NCBI RefSeq assembly: GCF_000304315.1
Contig: NC_018485.1
Span: forward strand, 714,501-778,500
Source of the DNA: Methylocystis sp. SC2
GTDB taxonomy: Bacteria > Pseudomonadota > Alphaproteobacteria > Rhizobiales > Beijerinckiaceae
Length of the DNA stretch: 64,000 bases
Reading direction: 5' to 3'
The notes under the pieces were generated by a model. The model had not been told where the DNA came from. It made no database searches and saw nothing but the letters and a program-made list of their open reading frames with translations. A program made the position numbers and the translations under genes. Shown here piece after piece: positions 18,380-28,440 of the stretch; position 1 is the stretch's first letter; each line of letters begins with the position of its first letter.

Positions 18380-19803
18380 GTCAGCCCTCCTTTTCGCGCC
18401 GCGATCACGGCGGGAAGCCCTTCGACGGCGCCGCGAAACGCATCGCCCCGCGCCTCGAAATTGGCGAACTGGTCATAGGAGGCGCAGGCCGGCGACAGCA
18501 GCACCACCGGCTCGGGCGCGCCTTCGGCAAGCGCGTCGAGCGCCGCGCGCGTCGTCGCGACGTCAAGCGTTCCGCACTGTTCGAAAGGCAGCGCGCCTTC
18601 CAGCGTGCGCGCAAAATCGTCGGCGGCCTCGCCGATCAGATAGGCTTTGCGGATGCGCGAGAAATGCGGACGCAGCGGTTCGACGCCGCCCTCTTTCGAT
18701 CGGCCGCCGAGAATCCAGTAGATGTCGGTATAGCTCACCAAGGCCTTTTCGGCGGCGTCGGCGTTGGTCGCCTTCGAATCATTGACGAAGACCGCACGCT
18801 CGATGCGCCGGACTTCCTCCATCCGATGCGGCAGGCCAGGAAAGCTCAACAGGCCGCGCGCGATCTCGTCGTCGTCCAATCCGCACTCCCACGCGGCGGC
18901 GGCGGCGAAGGCGGCGTTCTGCGCATTATGCGCGCCGCGCAGCGCGCGCGCGCCGTCGAGCGAACCGATCAGCTCGGCTTCTTCCGGCGGATGTCCCTGC
19001 TCGCGGAAATAGACGCTTCGATCCTCGACATAAAATCCCCAGTCGAGCGCGCGCTTCCCGGAGATCGGCACGACGCGCCGCTCGGGGGTCTCGGCTTCGC
19101 TAAGACGCGCGCCGATCGCATGGCAATAGGCGTCGTCGACGCCGACCAGCGCCACTTCGGCCGCGGCGACGAGGCGCTCCTTGATGGCGGCGTAATTCTC
19201 AATCGTCCCGTGGCGGTCGATGTGGTCCGGCGTGATGTTGATCAATACGCCGACCGTCGGCGCCAGCGAGGGCGCGAGATCGATCTGGAACGACGAGCAT
19301 TCGATGACGTGAATGCGCTCGTCCGATGGCGGCTCGAGGTCGAGAATCGGCACGCCGATATTGCCGCCGAGCTGCACGTCGCGGCCGGCTTCGCGCAAAA
19401 TATGCGCGATCAGCGCCGTCGTCGTCGATTTGCCGTTTGTGCCGGTGATGGCGATGAAGGGCGATCCTCCGGCGCGCGCTTCACGTTCGCGGCAGAACAA
19501 TTCGACGTCGCCGATGATTTCGACGCCCGCAGCCTGCGCCGCCAGCACCGTCCAATGCGGCTCGGGATGGGTCAGCGGCACGCCGGGAGAAAGGATGAGC
19601 GCATCGAAGCCGCTCCAATCCGCCGCAGCAAGATCCTCGAGCGCGACGCCTTGCGCAACCGCCTTCAGGCGGCCCGCCTCGCCATCATCCCAGGCGGCGA
19701 CCTGCGCGCCGCCGGCGATCAGCGCGCGCGCCGTGGAGAGGCCCGACCCGCCGAGGCCAAAAAGCGCGACCCGCTTGCCCTTGAATGTCTCGACCGGCGT
19801 CAT
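18376..19803 (-). CDS. murD: UDP-N-acetylmuramoylalanine--D-glutamate ligase MurD
   Basis: MurD adds D-Glu to UDP-MurNAc-L-Ala. From ATG 19803 the product is 475 residues, with the N-terminal motif [17 protein letters not shown] (12-28), [10 protein letters not shown], the ATP loop [14 protein letters not shown] (118-131), [20 protein letters not shown] and the C-terminal [18 protein letters not shown] and [12 protein letters not shown] motifs. The open frame continues upstream to 20592, but that part overlaps mraY and is not coding. It starts 3 bp after the mraY stop and overlaps ftsW by 4 bp. Confidence 0.98.
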   Translation of the reverse strand: MTPVETFKGKRVALFGLGGSGLSTARALIAGGAQVAAWDDGEAGRLKAVAQGVALEDLAAADWSGFDALILSPGVPLTHPEPHWTVLAAQAAGVEIIGDVELFCREREARAGGSPFIAITGTNGKSTTTALIAHILREAGRDVQLGGNIGVPILDLEPPSDERIHVIECSSFQIDLAPSLAPTVGVLINITPDHIDRHGTIENYAAIKERLVAAAEVALVGVDDAYCHAIGARLSEAETPERRVVPISGKRALDWGFYVEDRSVYFREQGHPPEEAELIGSLDGARALRGAHNAQNAAFAAAAAWECGLDDDEIARGLLSFPGLPHRMEEVRRIERAVFVNDSKATNADAAEKALVSYTDIYWILGGRSKEGGVEPLRPHFSRIRKAYLIGEAADDFARTLEGALPFEQCGTLDVATTRAALDALAEGAPEPVVLLSPACASYDQFANFEARGDAFRGAVEGLPAVIAARKGGLT

Positions 19804-19805
19804 CG

Positions 19806-20888
19806 TCACCTCAGCTTCAAGGTCGAGAGGCCCATCAGGGCGAGGACAAAGGCGATGATCCAGAAGCGGATGACGATCTGCGGCTCCTTCCAGCCCTTCT
19901 GCTCGAAATGATGATGGATCGGCGCCATCAGGAAGATGCGCTTGCCGGTGAGCTTGTAATAGACGACCTGGATGATGACCGACGCGCCTTCGATCACGAA
20001 GAGCCCGCCGACGATGACGAGCACGAATTCCTGCTTCACCGCGACGGCGACGGAGCCCACGAGCCCGCCCAGCGCCAGCGAGCCGGTGTCGCCCATGAAG
20101 ATTTGCGCCGGCGGCGCGTTGAACCACAGAAAGCCGAGTCCCGCGCCGATGAATGCCGAGCAGACGATCGTCAATTCGCCGACGCCCGCGACGTAATTGA
20201 CGCCGAGATAGTTCGAAAAGATCGAATTGCCGACGAGATAGGCGAAGATCGCAAAGGCGCCGGCGGCGATCATCGACGGCACGATGGCGAGCCCGTCGAG
20301 GCCGTCGGTGAGATTGACGCAGTTCCCTGCGGCGACGATGACGAAGGCGCCAAAGAGAATGAAGAGCGGACCCAGCGTCGCGACATAGCCCCTCACCATG
20401 GGGATGGCGAGCTTCGTCATGTTGTCGCCGCCGGTTTCCATCAGCGCGTAGCAGGCCAGTCCGGCGATCAAAAACTCGAGCGCCAATCGCATCTTGCCCG
20501 AGAAGCCGGCGTGCGACTGCTTGGTCACCTTGAGATAATCGTCGTAAAAGCCGATGAGTCCGAAGCAGATGGTGACGAAGAGCACGATCCACACATAGGC
20601 GTTGCGCAAATTCGCCCAGAGCAGCGTCGCCGCGACCAGTCCCGAGACGATCATCAGGCCGCCCATCGTCGGCGTGCCTTTCTTGGTCACAAGATGCGAC
20701 GCCGGTCCGTCCTCGCGGATCGGCTGGCCCTTGCCCTGTTTGATGCGCAACGCGGCGATGACGCCCGGTCCGAAGAAAAACACGAAGAACAGCGCCGTCG
20801 CCGCCCCCATGGCGGCGCGAAAAGTGATGTAGCGGAAGATGTTTAGCGGACTGTATAGATAAGAGAAGTCCGCAAGCAGCGTTAGCAT
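19806..20888 (-). CDS. mraY: Phospho-MurNAc-pentapeptide transferase MraY
   Basis: MraY is the integral membrane transferase forming lipid I from UDP-MurNAc-pentapeptide and undecaprenyl phosphate. The 360-residue protein has about ten membrane spans and the family motifs [17 protein letters not shown]-like ([12 protein letters not shown]), [14 protein letters not shown] with the catalytic aspartates, [12 protein letters not shown] and the cytoplasmic [22 protein letters not shown] loop. The start ATG 20888 gives [24 protein letters not shown], a standard N-terminus. It lies 9 bp after murF and 2 bp before murD. Confidence 0.98.
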   Translation of the reverse strand: MLTLLADFSYLYSPLNIFRYITFRAAMGAATALFFVFFFGPGVIAALRIKQGKGQPIREDGPASHLVTKKGTPTMGGLMIVSGLVAATLLWANLRNAYVWIVLFVTICFGLIGFYDDYLKVTKQSHAGFSGKMRLALEFLIAGLACYALMETGGDNMTKLAIPMVRGYVATLGPLFILFGAFVIVAAGNCVNLTDGLDGLAIVPSMIAAGAFAIFAYLVGNSIFSNYLGVNYVAGVGELTIVCSAFIGAGLGFLWFNAPPAQIFMGDTGSLALGGLVGSVAVAVKQEFVLVIVGGLFVIEGASVIIQVVYYKLTGKRIFLMAPIHHHFEQKGWKEPQIVIRFWIIAFVLALMGLSTLKLR

Positions 20889-20897
20889 CGTCTCTCC

Positions 20898-22316
20898 TCA
20901 GTTCGCCATTTCGCGAGCGAATGCGCTTTTCAAGGCCGAGACGATCCGCGCCATCCGCGAACCATTGGAGCCTTTCACCATCACCACATCGCCGGCGCGA
21001 ACCGCTGCGAGAACGGCCTCTTCCAGCTCCAGCGGCGTCGCCCGATGCGCGGCGCGCATCGAATCAGGCGCAGCGTAACTCAAGCGCGACATCAACGGTC
21101 CCGAGGTGAATAGCAGATCGACGCTGGCGTCGATAAGATCCTGAGCAAGGTCGGCGTGCAGTTCGGCCGCCTGGGGCCCGAGCTCCAGCATGTCGCCGAG
21201 CACGGCGATGCGCCGGCCTCCAGGCCCTGTGGCCGCGCCGCCGAGCAGCTGCAGCGCCGCCCGCATGGAGGTCGGGTTGGCGTTGTAGCTTTCGTCGATA
21301 AGCGTAAACTCGCCGTCCGGCGTCGCTATTTTCTCGCGCCGGCCGCGTCCGGACGGCGGCGTGAATTCGGCGAAGGCCGCCGCGGCTTCCTCCAGATCCA
21401 CGTCGAAAACCGCGCCCACGAGCAGCGCCGCGAGCGCGTTCACGGCGATATGCTTGCCGGGGGCGCCGATGCGAAAGCGCAGCCGCCGCTCGAGAACTTC
21501 CGCCTCGATCAGCGCGCCTTCGCCGGCAGGCTCGTAAGACAGGAGCCGCGCATGCGCGCGTTCCGTCTCGCCGAAACCGAAGACATGATTGGCGGTTGGG
21601 CCGGCCGCCGCGGCGAGACGCTCGTAAAATCCGTCGTCGCGGTTGATGATCGCGACGCCGCCATCGAGCGCGGAAAAAACCTCGGCCTTGGCGTCCGCGA
21701 TCTTCTCGATTGATCCGAAATATTCGAGGTGTACCGGGGCGATACGGGTGACCACGGCGACGTGGGGGCGCACCTGCGCGACGAGGGCGGCGATCTCGCC
21801 GGCGTGATTCATGCCCAGTTCGAACACGCCGAAGCGCGCCTCCGCCGGCATGCGCGCAAGCGTCAACGGCACGCCCCAGTGATTGTTATAGGACGCCGCC
21901 GAGGCATGCGTTTCGCCAAAACGCGACAGCATGAGCCGGATCATGTCCTTCGTCGAGGTCTTGCCGACGGAGCCGGTGACGGCGGCGATGAAGGCGGCGC
22001 TTCGCTCGCGCGCCCGCGCGCCCAGCGACTCAAGCGAGCGTTGCACGTCTCTGACGACGAAAAGCGGCCCGGCGCCGGAAAGCTCGGGCGCATGCGCTTC
22101 ATCAATGACCGCCGCCGCCGCGCCTTTCTCAAACGCCATCCGCACGAAGTCGTGACCATCGCGCGTCTCGCCCTTGATGGCGAAGAACAGATCGCCGGGC
22201 TGAAGCGTCCGCGTGTCGATGGAAACGCCGTGGGCTTCGCGCGCAAGGCCGCCGCTCGCGCGCGCCCGCAGCGCGCCGACCAGCGCCAATCCCGACCATA
22301 ACGGCCTCTTGGTCAT
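20898..22316 (-). CDS. murF: UDP-MurNAc-tripeptide--D-Ala-D-Ala ligase MurF
   Basis: MurF attaches the D-Ala-D-Ala made by Ddl to the UDP-MurNAc-tripeptide. The 472-residue ligase shows [20 protein letters not shown] near the N-terminus, the ATP loop [43 protein letters not shown] and the C-terminal [18 protein letters not shown] and [10 protein letters not shown] motifs. The N-terminus [18 protein letters not shown] overlaps the end of murE by 4 bp. Together with mraY it lies in the central, tightly packed part of the cluster. Confidence 0.98.
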   Translation of the reverse strand: MTKRPLWSGLALVGALRARASGGLAREAHGVSIDTRTLQPGDLFFAIKGETRDGHDFVRMAFEKGAAAAVIDEAHAPELSGAGPLFVVRDVQRSLESLGARARERSAAFIAAVTGSVGKTSTKDMIRLMLSRFGETHASAASYNNHWGVPLTLARMPAEARFGVFELGMNHAGEIAALVAQVRPHVAVVTRIAPVHLEYFGSIEKIADAKAEVFSALDGGVAIINRDDGFYERLAAAAGPTANHVFGFGETERAHARLLSYEPAGEGALIEAEVLERRLRFRIGAPGKHIAVNALAALLVGAVFDVDLEEAAAAFAEFTPPSGRGRREKIATPDGEFTLIDESYNANPTSMRAALQLLGGAATGPGGRRIAVLGDMLELGPQAAELHADLAQDLIDASVDLLFTSGPLMSRLSYAAPDSMRAAHRATPLELEEAVLAAVRAGDVVMVKGSNGSRMARIVSALKSAFAREMAN

Positions 22317-23767
22317 GGATGATTCTCCTTGAGCGCCTGCGCAATCGCCTCATGATCGGAGAAAGGCAAAACGCGGTCGCCGACGATCTGCCCGGTTTCG
22401 TGGCCCTTTCCAGCCACGACGAGCGCATCGCCCGCTTCAAGCCCCGCGACGGCGTTGGCGATCGCCGCGCGCCGGTCTCCGATCTCGATGATGTGCGCCG
22501 CGCCGCCGCGGGTTCCTTCGAGAATTTCTGCGCGAATGGCGGCGGCGTCCTCGCTGCGCGGATTGTCGTCCGTGACGATGGCGACATCGGCCGCGCGGGC
22601 GACGATGTCTCCCATCAGCGGGCGCTTGCCACGATCACGATCGCCGCCGCACCCGAAGACGACAATCAGGCGTTTTTTTGTCAGCGGCCGTAAAGTGGCG
22701 AGCACTTTCTCCAGCGCGTCGGGCTTATGCGCGTAATCGACGAAAATCGGCGCGCCATTACGCTGACCGACGAGTTCGAGCCGCCCCGGCGCGCCGCTGA
22801 GCGCTTCGAGCGCCGCAAAGACCTGCGCCGGGTCATCGCCGCTGGCGATCGCCAGCCCGGCGGCGACGAGCGCGTTCGAGACCTGAAACGCGCCGGCGAG
22901 CGGCAGATCGACCGCATAGGCGACGCCATTGTGGCGGAGCCGCAGCGACGTCGCCAAGGCGGACGGCGTCGCCGACAGGAGCCTTATCGTCTCCCCCTTC
23001 GAACCGACGCTCAAAATTGTGAGGCCCCTGGCGCGGCAGATGTCGATGACGCGGGACGCAACGTCGCTGTCCGCGTCGATCACCGCCGTCTGGCCCGGGT
23101 GCAGCAGCGTGTCGAAGAGCCGCATCTTCGCCGCGAAATACTCCTCCATGTTGGCGTGATGGTCGAGATGGTCGCGCGAGAAATTGGTGAAGCCGGCGAC
23201 ATCGACGCGCATGCCGTCGAGCCGCCGCTGATCGATCCCGAGCGACGACGCCTCCATGGCGAGATGCGTCACGCCGCGTCCCGCAAGTTCGTCCAGCGTT
23301 CGGTGCAGTTCGACGGGCCCGGGCGTCGTCAGCGCGCCGTAATGCGCGCCGCGCGAATCGACGATTCCGACGGTGCCGAGCGACGCCGCCTCATGTTCAA
23401 GCGCGGCCCAGATCTGGCGCAGGAAGGCCACGACCGAGGTCTTGCCGCTCGTTCCGGTGACGGCCGCGATCGTCGACGGCTGGCGAGAAAAGAAGCGCGC
23501 CGCGGCGAGGGCCAGGGCGCGCCGAACGTCATCGACGACGACGAGCGGCAGCGGACATTCGGCGCGCCGTTGAGCGACGACGACGCAGGCGCCGCGCGAT
23601 TTCGCGTCGGCGACATAGGACAGGCCGTCTCCGGCGTGGCCCGGGATGGCGAAAAAGGCGAAACCGCCGCGCGCCATTCGACTATCCGCCGTCAGGCCAG
23701 AGACGGCAAGCCCGCGCAAGGCGGGCTCAAGGTCAGGCGTCGCGAGCAGTTCGGACAACAGCATCAA
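22313..23767 (-). CDS. murE: UDP-MurNAc-tripeptide synthetase MurE (meso-DAP adding)
   Basis: MurE adds the third amino acid of the stem peptide. The 484-residue protein has GLTADSRMARGGFAFFAIPG, the ATP loop AVTGTSGKTSVVAFL, TTPGPVELHRTLDEL, the FTNFSRDHLDHHANMEEYFAAK segment (family match) and, importantly, DDNPRSED in the C-terminal domain. The DNPR motif marks meso-diaminopimelate specificity rather than lysine, as expected for a Gram-negative. It overlaps both ftsI and murF by 4 bp. Confidence 0.98.
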   Translation of the reverse strand: MMLLSELLATPDLEPALRGLAVSGLTADSRMARGGFAFFAIPGHAGDGLSYVADAKSRGACVVVAQRRAECPLPLVVVDDVRRALALAAARFFSRQPSTIAAVTGTSGKTSVVAFLRQIWAALEHEAASLGTVGIVDSRGAHYGALTTPGPVELHRTLDELAGRGVTHLAMEASSLGIDQRRLDGMRVDVAGFTNFSRDHLDHHANMEEYFAAKMRLFDTLLHPGQTAVIDADSDVASRVIDICRARGLTILSVGSKGETIRLLSATPSALATSLRLRHNGVAYAVDLPLAGAFQVSNALVAAGLAIASGDDPAQVFAALEALSGAPGRLELVGQRNGAPIFVDYAHKPDALEKVLATLRPLTKKRLIVVFGCGGDRDRGKRPLMGDIVARAADVAIVTDDNPRSEDAAAIRAEILEGTRGGAAHIIEIGDRRAAIANAVAGLEAGDALVVAGKGHETGQIVGDRVLPFSDHEAIAQALKENHP

Positions 23768-25539
23768 TGCCCTCCCCCGCCGCGGGCGGGAACATTGGCG
23801 TAGCCATAACCCAATTTGGCGAGAAGCGGGAAAGGCTGGTGCGGCGGCTCGAAGCGCGGCGCGAGGCCGAGGATCGGACCGACGCGCTCAATGATCTCGC
23901 CCGTGACTTGGCCGGCGTTATAGGCCGCCGTCGCGTAGCCGCCGGTTTCCGGCAAGCCCTGCGGTTCGTCCATGATGGTCAGGAACAGATATTTCGGCTT
24001 GTCCGAGGGCGCGACGGCCATGAAGGTGTTAAACAGCTTGGTCTTCGAATAATGACCGTTGACGACCTTTTCCGCCGTGCCGGTCTTGCCGCCGACGTAG
24101 TAGCCGGGGACATTCACCTTCCGCGCCGTGCCGATTTCGGCGTTGAGGCGCATGAGATAGCGCATCGCCTCGCTGGTCTCCGGCCTTATCACGCGTTCGG
24201 CGCCCGCCTTCGCTTCCTCCTCGCTGCGTTTGATGAACGTCGGCGTGATCAGATAGCCGCCGTTCATCAACGCGCCGACCGCCATCATCGCCTGCAGCGG
24301 CGCCACCGCGAGGCCATGCCCGAAGGCGATGGTCATGGTGTTCAACTCGCCCCAGTTTTTCGGCACGATCGGTTCGGCGCTTTCCGGCAGTTCGGTGCGC
24401 ATGCGGGTCAGCTGGCCCATCTTGCGCAAAAACGCCTTGTGCCGCTCCACGCCCTGTCCCATCGCCATGCGCGCGGTGCCCACATTGGAGGAATAGGTGA
24501 AGACCTCCGGCAGCGTGAGCGCGCGATTTTGCGCGTGATAATCATGGATCTTGAAGCGCCCGAAAGAGAGCACGCCGCGCGCGTCGAGCCGTGAATTCAG
24601 ATTGACCTTGCCGGAGTCGAGCGCCATCGCGATGGTCAGCGCCTTGAAGGTCGAGCCCATCTCATAGACGCCGACGCTCATGCGGTTGATGTGGAGAGGA
24701 TCGAGCGCTTCCGTCGGCTTGTTCGGATCGTAGTCGGGAAGCGACGCCAGCGCGATGACCTCTCCGGTGTTGACGTCCATGATCGCCGCGGCGCCCGCCT
24801 TCGCTTTGAAATGAGTTACGCCCTTTTCGAGTTCGTCGCGCAACGCATGCGTGGCCCGAATGTCGAGCGAAAGCGACACGGGCTTGAGCTCCTCCGGCGT
24901 TACGCCGAAGCCGGCGCCGTGCAAATCGGCGAGCCCCTGCCCGTCGATGTATTTCTCGATGCCGGCGATGCCCTGATTGTCCACATTGGCGAAGCCAAGC
25001 ACATGCGCGCCGATCGGTCCGTTGGGATAAACGCGCTTGTTCTCGGCGATCAAGCCGACGCCCGGCAGTCCGAGATGGAAAACCTCGTCGCGTTGATGCG
25101 ACGTCACCTCGCGCTTCACCCAAACGAAGCCCTTCTTGGAGCCGAGCCGCTCTCGCAATTCCCGGGCGTCAAGGCCGGGCAAGACCGCGGTCAACAGCTC
25201 GGTCGCTTCGTCCTTGTCGATGATGCGGCGCGGCTCGGCGAACACCGACATCACCTTGACGTCGCTGGCGAGCGCCTCGCCGTTGCGATCGATGATGTCC
25301 GGGCGGGACGCCGCGACCGCCTCCGCCGCGGCGCGCCGCGACGTCGCCGCCTCCGGCTTAAAGCCGAGATAGACGAGCTTGATCGCAATCACCGCATAAA
25401 GCACGAGAAAGCCCAGCGCAGCGAGCCGCATGCGCGATGCGCTCAGCGCGAGACTCGTCGAAAACAGGGCGCGCAGCATCGCGCCTATCTTGCCTTCCGA
25501 CCGTGGCGAGGGTTGCGTGTCGCGCATCGTCTGCGTCAT
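23764..25539 (-). CDS. ftsI: Septal peptidoglycan transpeptidase FtsI (PBP3)
   Basis: FtsI cross-links septal peptidoglycan together with FtsW. The 591-residue class B PBP has an N-terminal cytoplasmic tail, a single membrane anchor (LAALGFLVLYAVIAIKLVYLG), the pedestal region (RPDIIDRNGEALASDV), and the penicillin-binding active-site motifs: MGSTFK (SxxK nucleophile), SSNVG (SxN) and KTGTAEK (KTG). The C-terminal end is Gly/His-rich. It overlaps ftsL by 4 bp upstream and murE by 4 bp downstream. Confidence 0.98.
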   Translation of the reverse strand: MTQTMRDTQPSPRSEGKIGAMLRALFSTSLALSASRMRLAALGFLVLYAVIAIKLVYLGFKPEAATSRRAAAEAVAASRPDIIDRNGEALASDVKVMSVFAEPRRIIDKDEATELLTAVLPGLDARELRERLGSKKGFVWVKREVTSHQRDEVFHLGLPGVGLIAENKRVYPNGPIGAHVLGFANVDNQGIAGIEKYIDGQGLADLHGAGFGVTPEELKPVSLSLDIRATHALRDELEKGVTHFKAKAGAAAIMDVNTGEVIALASLPDYDPNKPTEALDPLHINRMSVGVYEMGSTFKALTIAMALDSGKVNLNSRLDARGVLSFGRFKIHDYHAQNRALTLPEVFTYSSNVGTARMAMGQGVERHKAFLRKMGQLTRMRTELPESAEPIVPKNWGELNTMTIAFGHGLAVAPLQAMMAVGALMNGGYLITPTFIKRSEEEAKAGAERVIRPETSEAMRYLMRLNAEIGTARKVNVPGYYVGGKTGTAEKVVNGHYSKTKLFNTFMAVAPSDKPKYLFLTIMDEPQGLPETGGYATAAYNAGQVTGEIIERVGPILGLAPRFEPPHQPFPLLAKLGYGYANVPARGGGGH

Positions 25540-25949
25540 GGCTTGCGTCGCTCTTGGCTTTGTCCCTGCGCTTTGGGCGTGGTCGTCGGCGCGCTGCCGG
25601 GGACGGGCGGCGTCGCGGGCATGCTCAATCCCAGCGCGTCAAGCTTATTGCCGATGGAGTCGACGCGCGGCGATCTCTCGGGAAGCGATTGCGCGGCGAC
25701 GATCTGCGTCGCTTCAAGCTGTTTCATGCCGGTCAGATAGGCGTCGGCGAGCTGCTGAATGCGCTCCGGCCGGGTCATATAAGCCCATTCGGCGCGCAGC
25801 ACCGCGATGGCGTCGCGCTCCTGCCTGATCTCGATCTTGGTCTTTGCGATCTGCTCGGCGCGATAGCTCGTCTGATATTTGATCGAATAGGCGTAAACCG
25901 CCGAACCGACCAGCAGGAGAACCGCAACGATGTTGAGGAGCCGCAGCAT
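25536..25949 (-). CDS. ftsL: Cell division protein FtsL
   Basis: FtsL is a small bitopic protein that forms the FtsQLB subcomplex and helps activate FtsWI. The 137-residue product has an N-terminal membrane span (LRLLNIVAVLLLVGSAVYAYSI, 2-23), a leucine-zipper-like coiled coil (residues about 27-60, with AKTKIEIRQERDAIAVLRAEWAYM) and a Pro-rich C-terminal tail. Sequence conservation in the family is low, so the call rests on this layout and on its place between rsmH and ftsI. It overlaps rsmH by one base and ftsI by four. Confidence 0.92.
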   Translation of the reverse strand: MLRLLNIVAVLLLVGSAVYAYSIKYQTSYRAEQIAKTKIEIRQERDAIAVLRAEWAYMTRPERIQQLADAYLTGMKQLEATQIVAAQSLPERSPRVDSIGNKLDALGLSMPATPPVPGSAPTTTPKAQGQSQERRKP

Positions 25950-26950
25950 CAGGCTTTTCCCTTGTCGCGATCCGGCAGGCGCGCGAGTCGCGCGAGCCTG
26001 TCGTCGAGCGGATGGGGCGCCGCCGCCGTGCGCGTGGCGTAGCGCAGTTTGGCCGAACGCGCGCGCGGATTGGCCGCCGTCTCGGCGGGCGCGGGCGTCA
26101 CCGGTTGGCGACCTTCGCAGACGAAGCTTGGCGGCGGCGGCGGCGTTTCGCCGGGAAGCCGGCGCGAGCCGGTTTCGCCGCGACCGCAGCGTTCGGCGAG
26201 AAACTGCTTGACGATACGATCCTCAAGCGAGTGGAACGTCACGACGACGAGACGACCGCCCTCAGTGAGAAGCCGTTCCGCGCCAAGCAGCCCCTTCAGC
26301 AATTCCTGAAGCTCGTCGTTGACGGCGATGCGCAACGCCTGAAAGCTTTTGGTCGCCGGATGAATGTCGCTGGCGCGATTGGGAGCGACTCGAGCGATCA
26401 TTTCGGCCAGCGCTCTTGTCGTTGTGAAAGGCGCGATCTCACGGTCATGGACGATAGCGCGGGCGATACGCCGCGCGGCGCGCTCCTCGCCGTAGACATA
26501 AAGGATATCGGCGAGCGTCTCCACATCCGCTTCATTGACGATGTCGGCGGCGCTGCGCCCGCGCCCCTCCATGCGCATGTCGAGCGGCCCGTCGGCGCGG
26601 AAGGAAAAGCCGCGCGCGGCTTGGTCGAACTGCATCGACGAGACGCCGATGTCGAAGACGACGCCGTCCAGCGGCGCAAAGCCTTGCGCGCGCGCAACGT
26701 CCTCGATTTGAGAAAAGCGCGCTTCAACGAGCGTCAACCGTCCGCGCATCTCATCGACAAGCGCCTGGCCGGCGCTCACCGCGGTCTGATCGCGGTCGAA
26801 GGCGAGCACGCGCGTCTCCGGCTGCGTCAGCATGGCGCGCGTATAGCCGCCGGCGCCGAAGGTGGCGTCGATATAGCGGCCGCCGCGATGGACGCCGAGG
26901 GCGGCGATCGCCTCCTCGCGCAGCACCGGGATATGCGGCGCCGACGTCAT
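25949..26950 (-). CDS. rsmH: 16S rRNA (cytosine-1402-N4)-methyltransferase RsmH
   Basis: RsmH (MraW) methylates C1402 of 16S rRNA with SAM. The product (333 residues from ATG 26950) has HIPVLREEAIAAL at the start, the SAM motif DATFGAGGYTRAML, GVVFDIGVSSMQFDQAARGFSF, GPLDMRM, the middle IARAIV region and the C-terminal VVTFHSLEDRIVKQFL segment. I prefer ATG 26950 because GAGGAG lies 7 nt upstream; ATG 26956 is too close to that site, and the frame is open to 27124 without conservation. It heads the minus-strand division cluster. The mraZ gene normally before it is absent. Confidence 0.97.
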   Translation of the reverse strand: MTSAPHIPVLREEAIAALGVHRGGRYIDATFGAGGYTRAMLTQPETRVLAFDRDQTAVSAGQALVDEMRGRLTLVEARFSQIEDVARAQGFAPLDGVVFDIGVSSMQFDQAARGFSFRADGPLDMRMEGRGRSAADIVNEADVETLADILYVYGEERAARRIARAIVHDREIAPFTTTRALAEMIARVAPNRASDIHPATKSFQALRIAVNDELQELLKGLLGAERLLTEGGRLVVVTFHSLEDRIVKQFLAERCGRGETGSRRLPGETPPPPPSFVCEGRQPVTPAPAETAANPRARSAKLRYATRTAAAPHPLDDRLARLARLPDRDKGKA

Positions 26951-27195
26951 GATCATGCTCCTCACCAGGCGGCGCGCGACGCAAGGCCGGCGCGATCCTG
27001 TGCGCCCAGCGAGCGCTGGCTCGCCAAGACGGTTCGATTGCGGCTGAGCGGTCTTGGTCGACATGAAACCCGCGAGGCGTCGAAAGCAGGCTGGTCGCCA
27101 CGCGCCTTCGGCAACCGCCTTCATTAGGCTTTTTTATCGTTAAGGGAGCGTTTACGGTGGCGCGAATTTGGCGGCCTCAAGGCGGCGCAAGCAGG

Positions 27196-27744
27196 ATGAA
27201 TCACAGCTTTCTAGTCCGGCCGACGCCGCTTTTTCGCGAAAGCTATCTCGACGCGCTGCGGGAAGGCCTGTCCGTCGGCGGCGGGCGCGGTTACGACGCG
27301 ATGGAAATCGCGGCCGTAGAGCAGGATTTCGCGGGCCACCTCGCGGGTCTCGACCGCGACGGACAAAACCCCGTCGCATTCGGCGAGCGAAAGCTGCCCA
27401 GCGTTCCCGCCAACGCCTTCTGGCTGACCGATGGAGAGAGATTCATCGGAGCCATTACGATCCGCGCGCGCATCGACACCCATTTGCTGGCGCATTTCAG
27501 CGGCCATCTCGGCTATGGCGTGCGGCCGTCGATGCAGGGGCGCGGATATGGCAAGCGCCAGCTCGCGCTCGCACTGGATATCTGTCGCGGCATGGGGATC
27601 GGAATCGCCCGGTTAAGCTGCGACGTCGACAATGTCGCTTCGCGCCGCGTGATCGAGGCCAATGGCGGCGTGCTCCTGCGTCGATGCGCGCCGTCCTGGT
27701 TCGCCGAAGCCGCTTATCTCCTCTACGAAATACCCCTGATCTAA
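27196..27744 (+). CDS. GNAT-family N-acetyltransferase
   Basis: The 182-residue protein shows the GNAT acetyl-CoA-binding pattern: a beta strand ending in HLGYGVRPSMQGRGYGKRQLALALDI (the Q-x-x-G-x-G/A type loop), then LSCDVDNVASRRVIEANGGVLL, typical of the C-terminal helix and strand. The substrate cannot be told; relatives acetylate amino groups of small molecules or proteins. ATG 27196 follows AGCAGG, while a GTG at 27157 with GGGAG upstream is an alternative. It is transcribed divergently from rsmH, where mraZ would be expected, and converges on the RNase P RNA gene. Confidence 0.85.
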   Translation: MNHSFLVRPTPLFRESYLDALREGLSVGGGRGYDAMEIAAVEQDFAGHLAGLDRDGQNPVAFGERKLPSVPANAFWLTDGERFIGAITIRARIDTHLLAHFSGHLGYGVRPSMQGRGYGKRQLALALDICRGMGIGIARLSCDVDNVASRRVIEANGGVLLRRCAPSWFAEAAYLLYEIPLI

Positions 27745-27745
27745 A

Positions 27746-28128
<383 letters not shown>

Positions 28129-28132
28129 TGAG

Positions 28133-28161
28133 GGATAGGCGCCCGCGCGACGGAATGCAAG
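28133..28161 (-). promoter_or_regulatory. Candidate rnpB promoter
   Basis: On the minus strand CTTGCA (28156-28161) and CTATCC (28133-28138) are separated by exactly 17 bp and lie just before the expected rnpB 5' end. They resemble alphaproteobacterial -35 and -10 boxes. Activity is inferred from position only. Confidence 0.4.
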
Positions 28162-28440
28162 AAGGGCGTCAAAACGTCGCCTTGGACAGCTCGGCGATCG
28201 TCGTCAATCTCATAAACTGGTTCTTCGTCGCCTGACGGCGCCGCAGAAGCTCCGACAGTTGAAATGCGCAATTTCGGCGCGACCCGCGAAGCGTCGCGCC
28301 CTGCACTGGCTGAGTTTGTCGCCTTGCCTAAGGATGTCGGCGGAAGGCGTCGCGCGGATTGGAACCTTGGCGCCTTTGACGGCTTAAATCCTTAGTCGCG
28401 ACGCGTGGCTGGCCCAGTCGACGACTCGCCCCGATCATGG
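28162..28440. other. Intergenic region between rnpB and ndh
   Basis: This stretch separates two divergently transcribed genes. It must hold the ndh promoter and the upstream part of the rnpB promoter. I see no convincing ORF, RNA gene or repeat in it. The frame that ends inside it on the minus strand is mostly the rnpB sequence read as protein. Confidence 0.5.
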
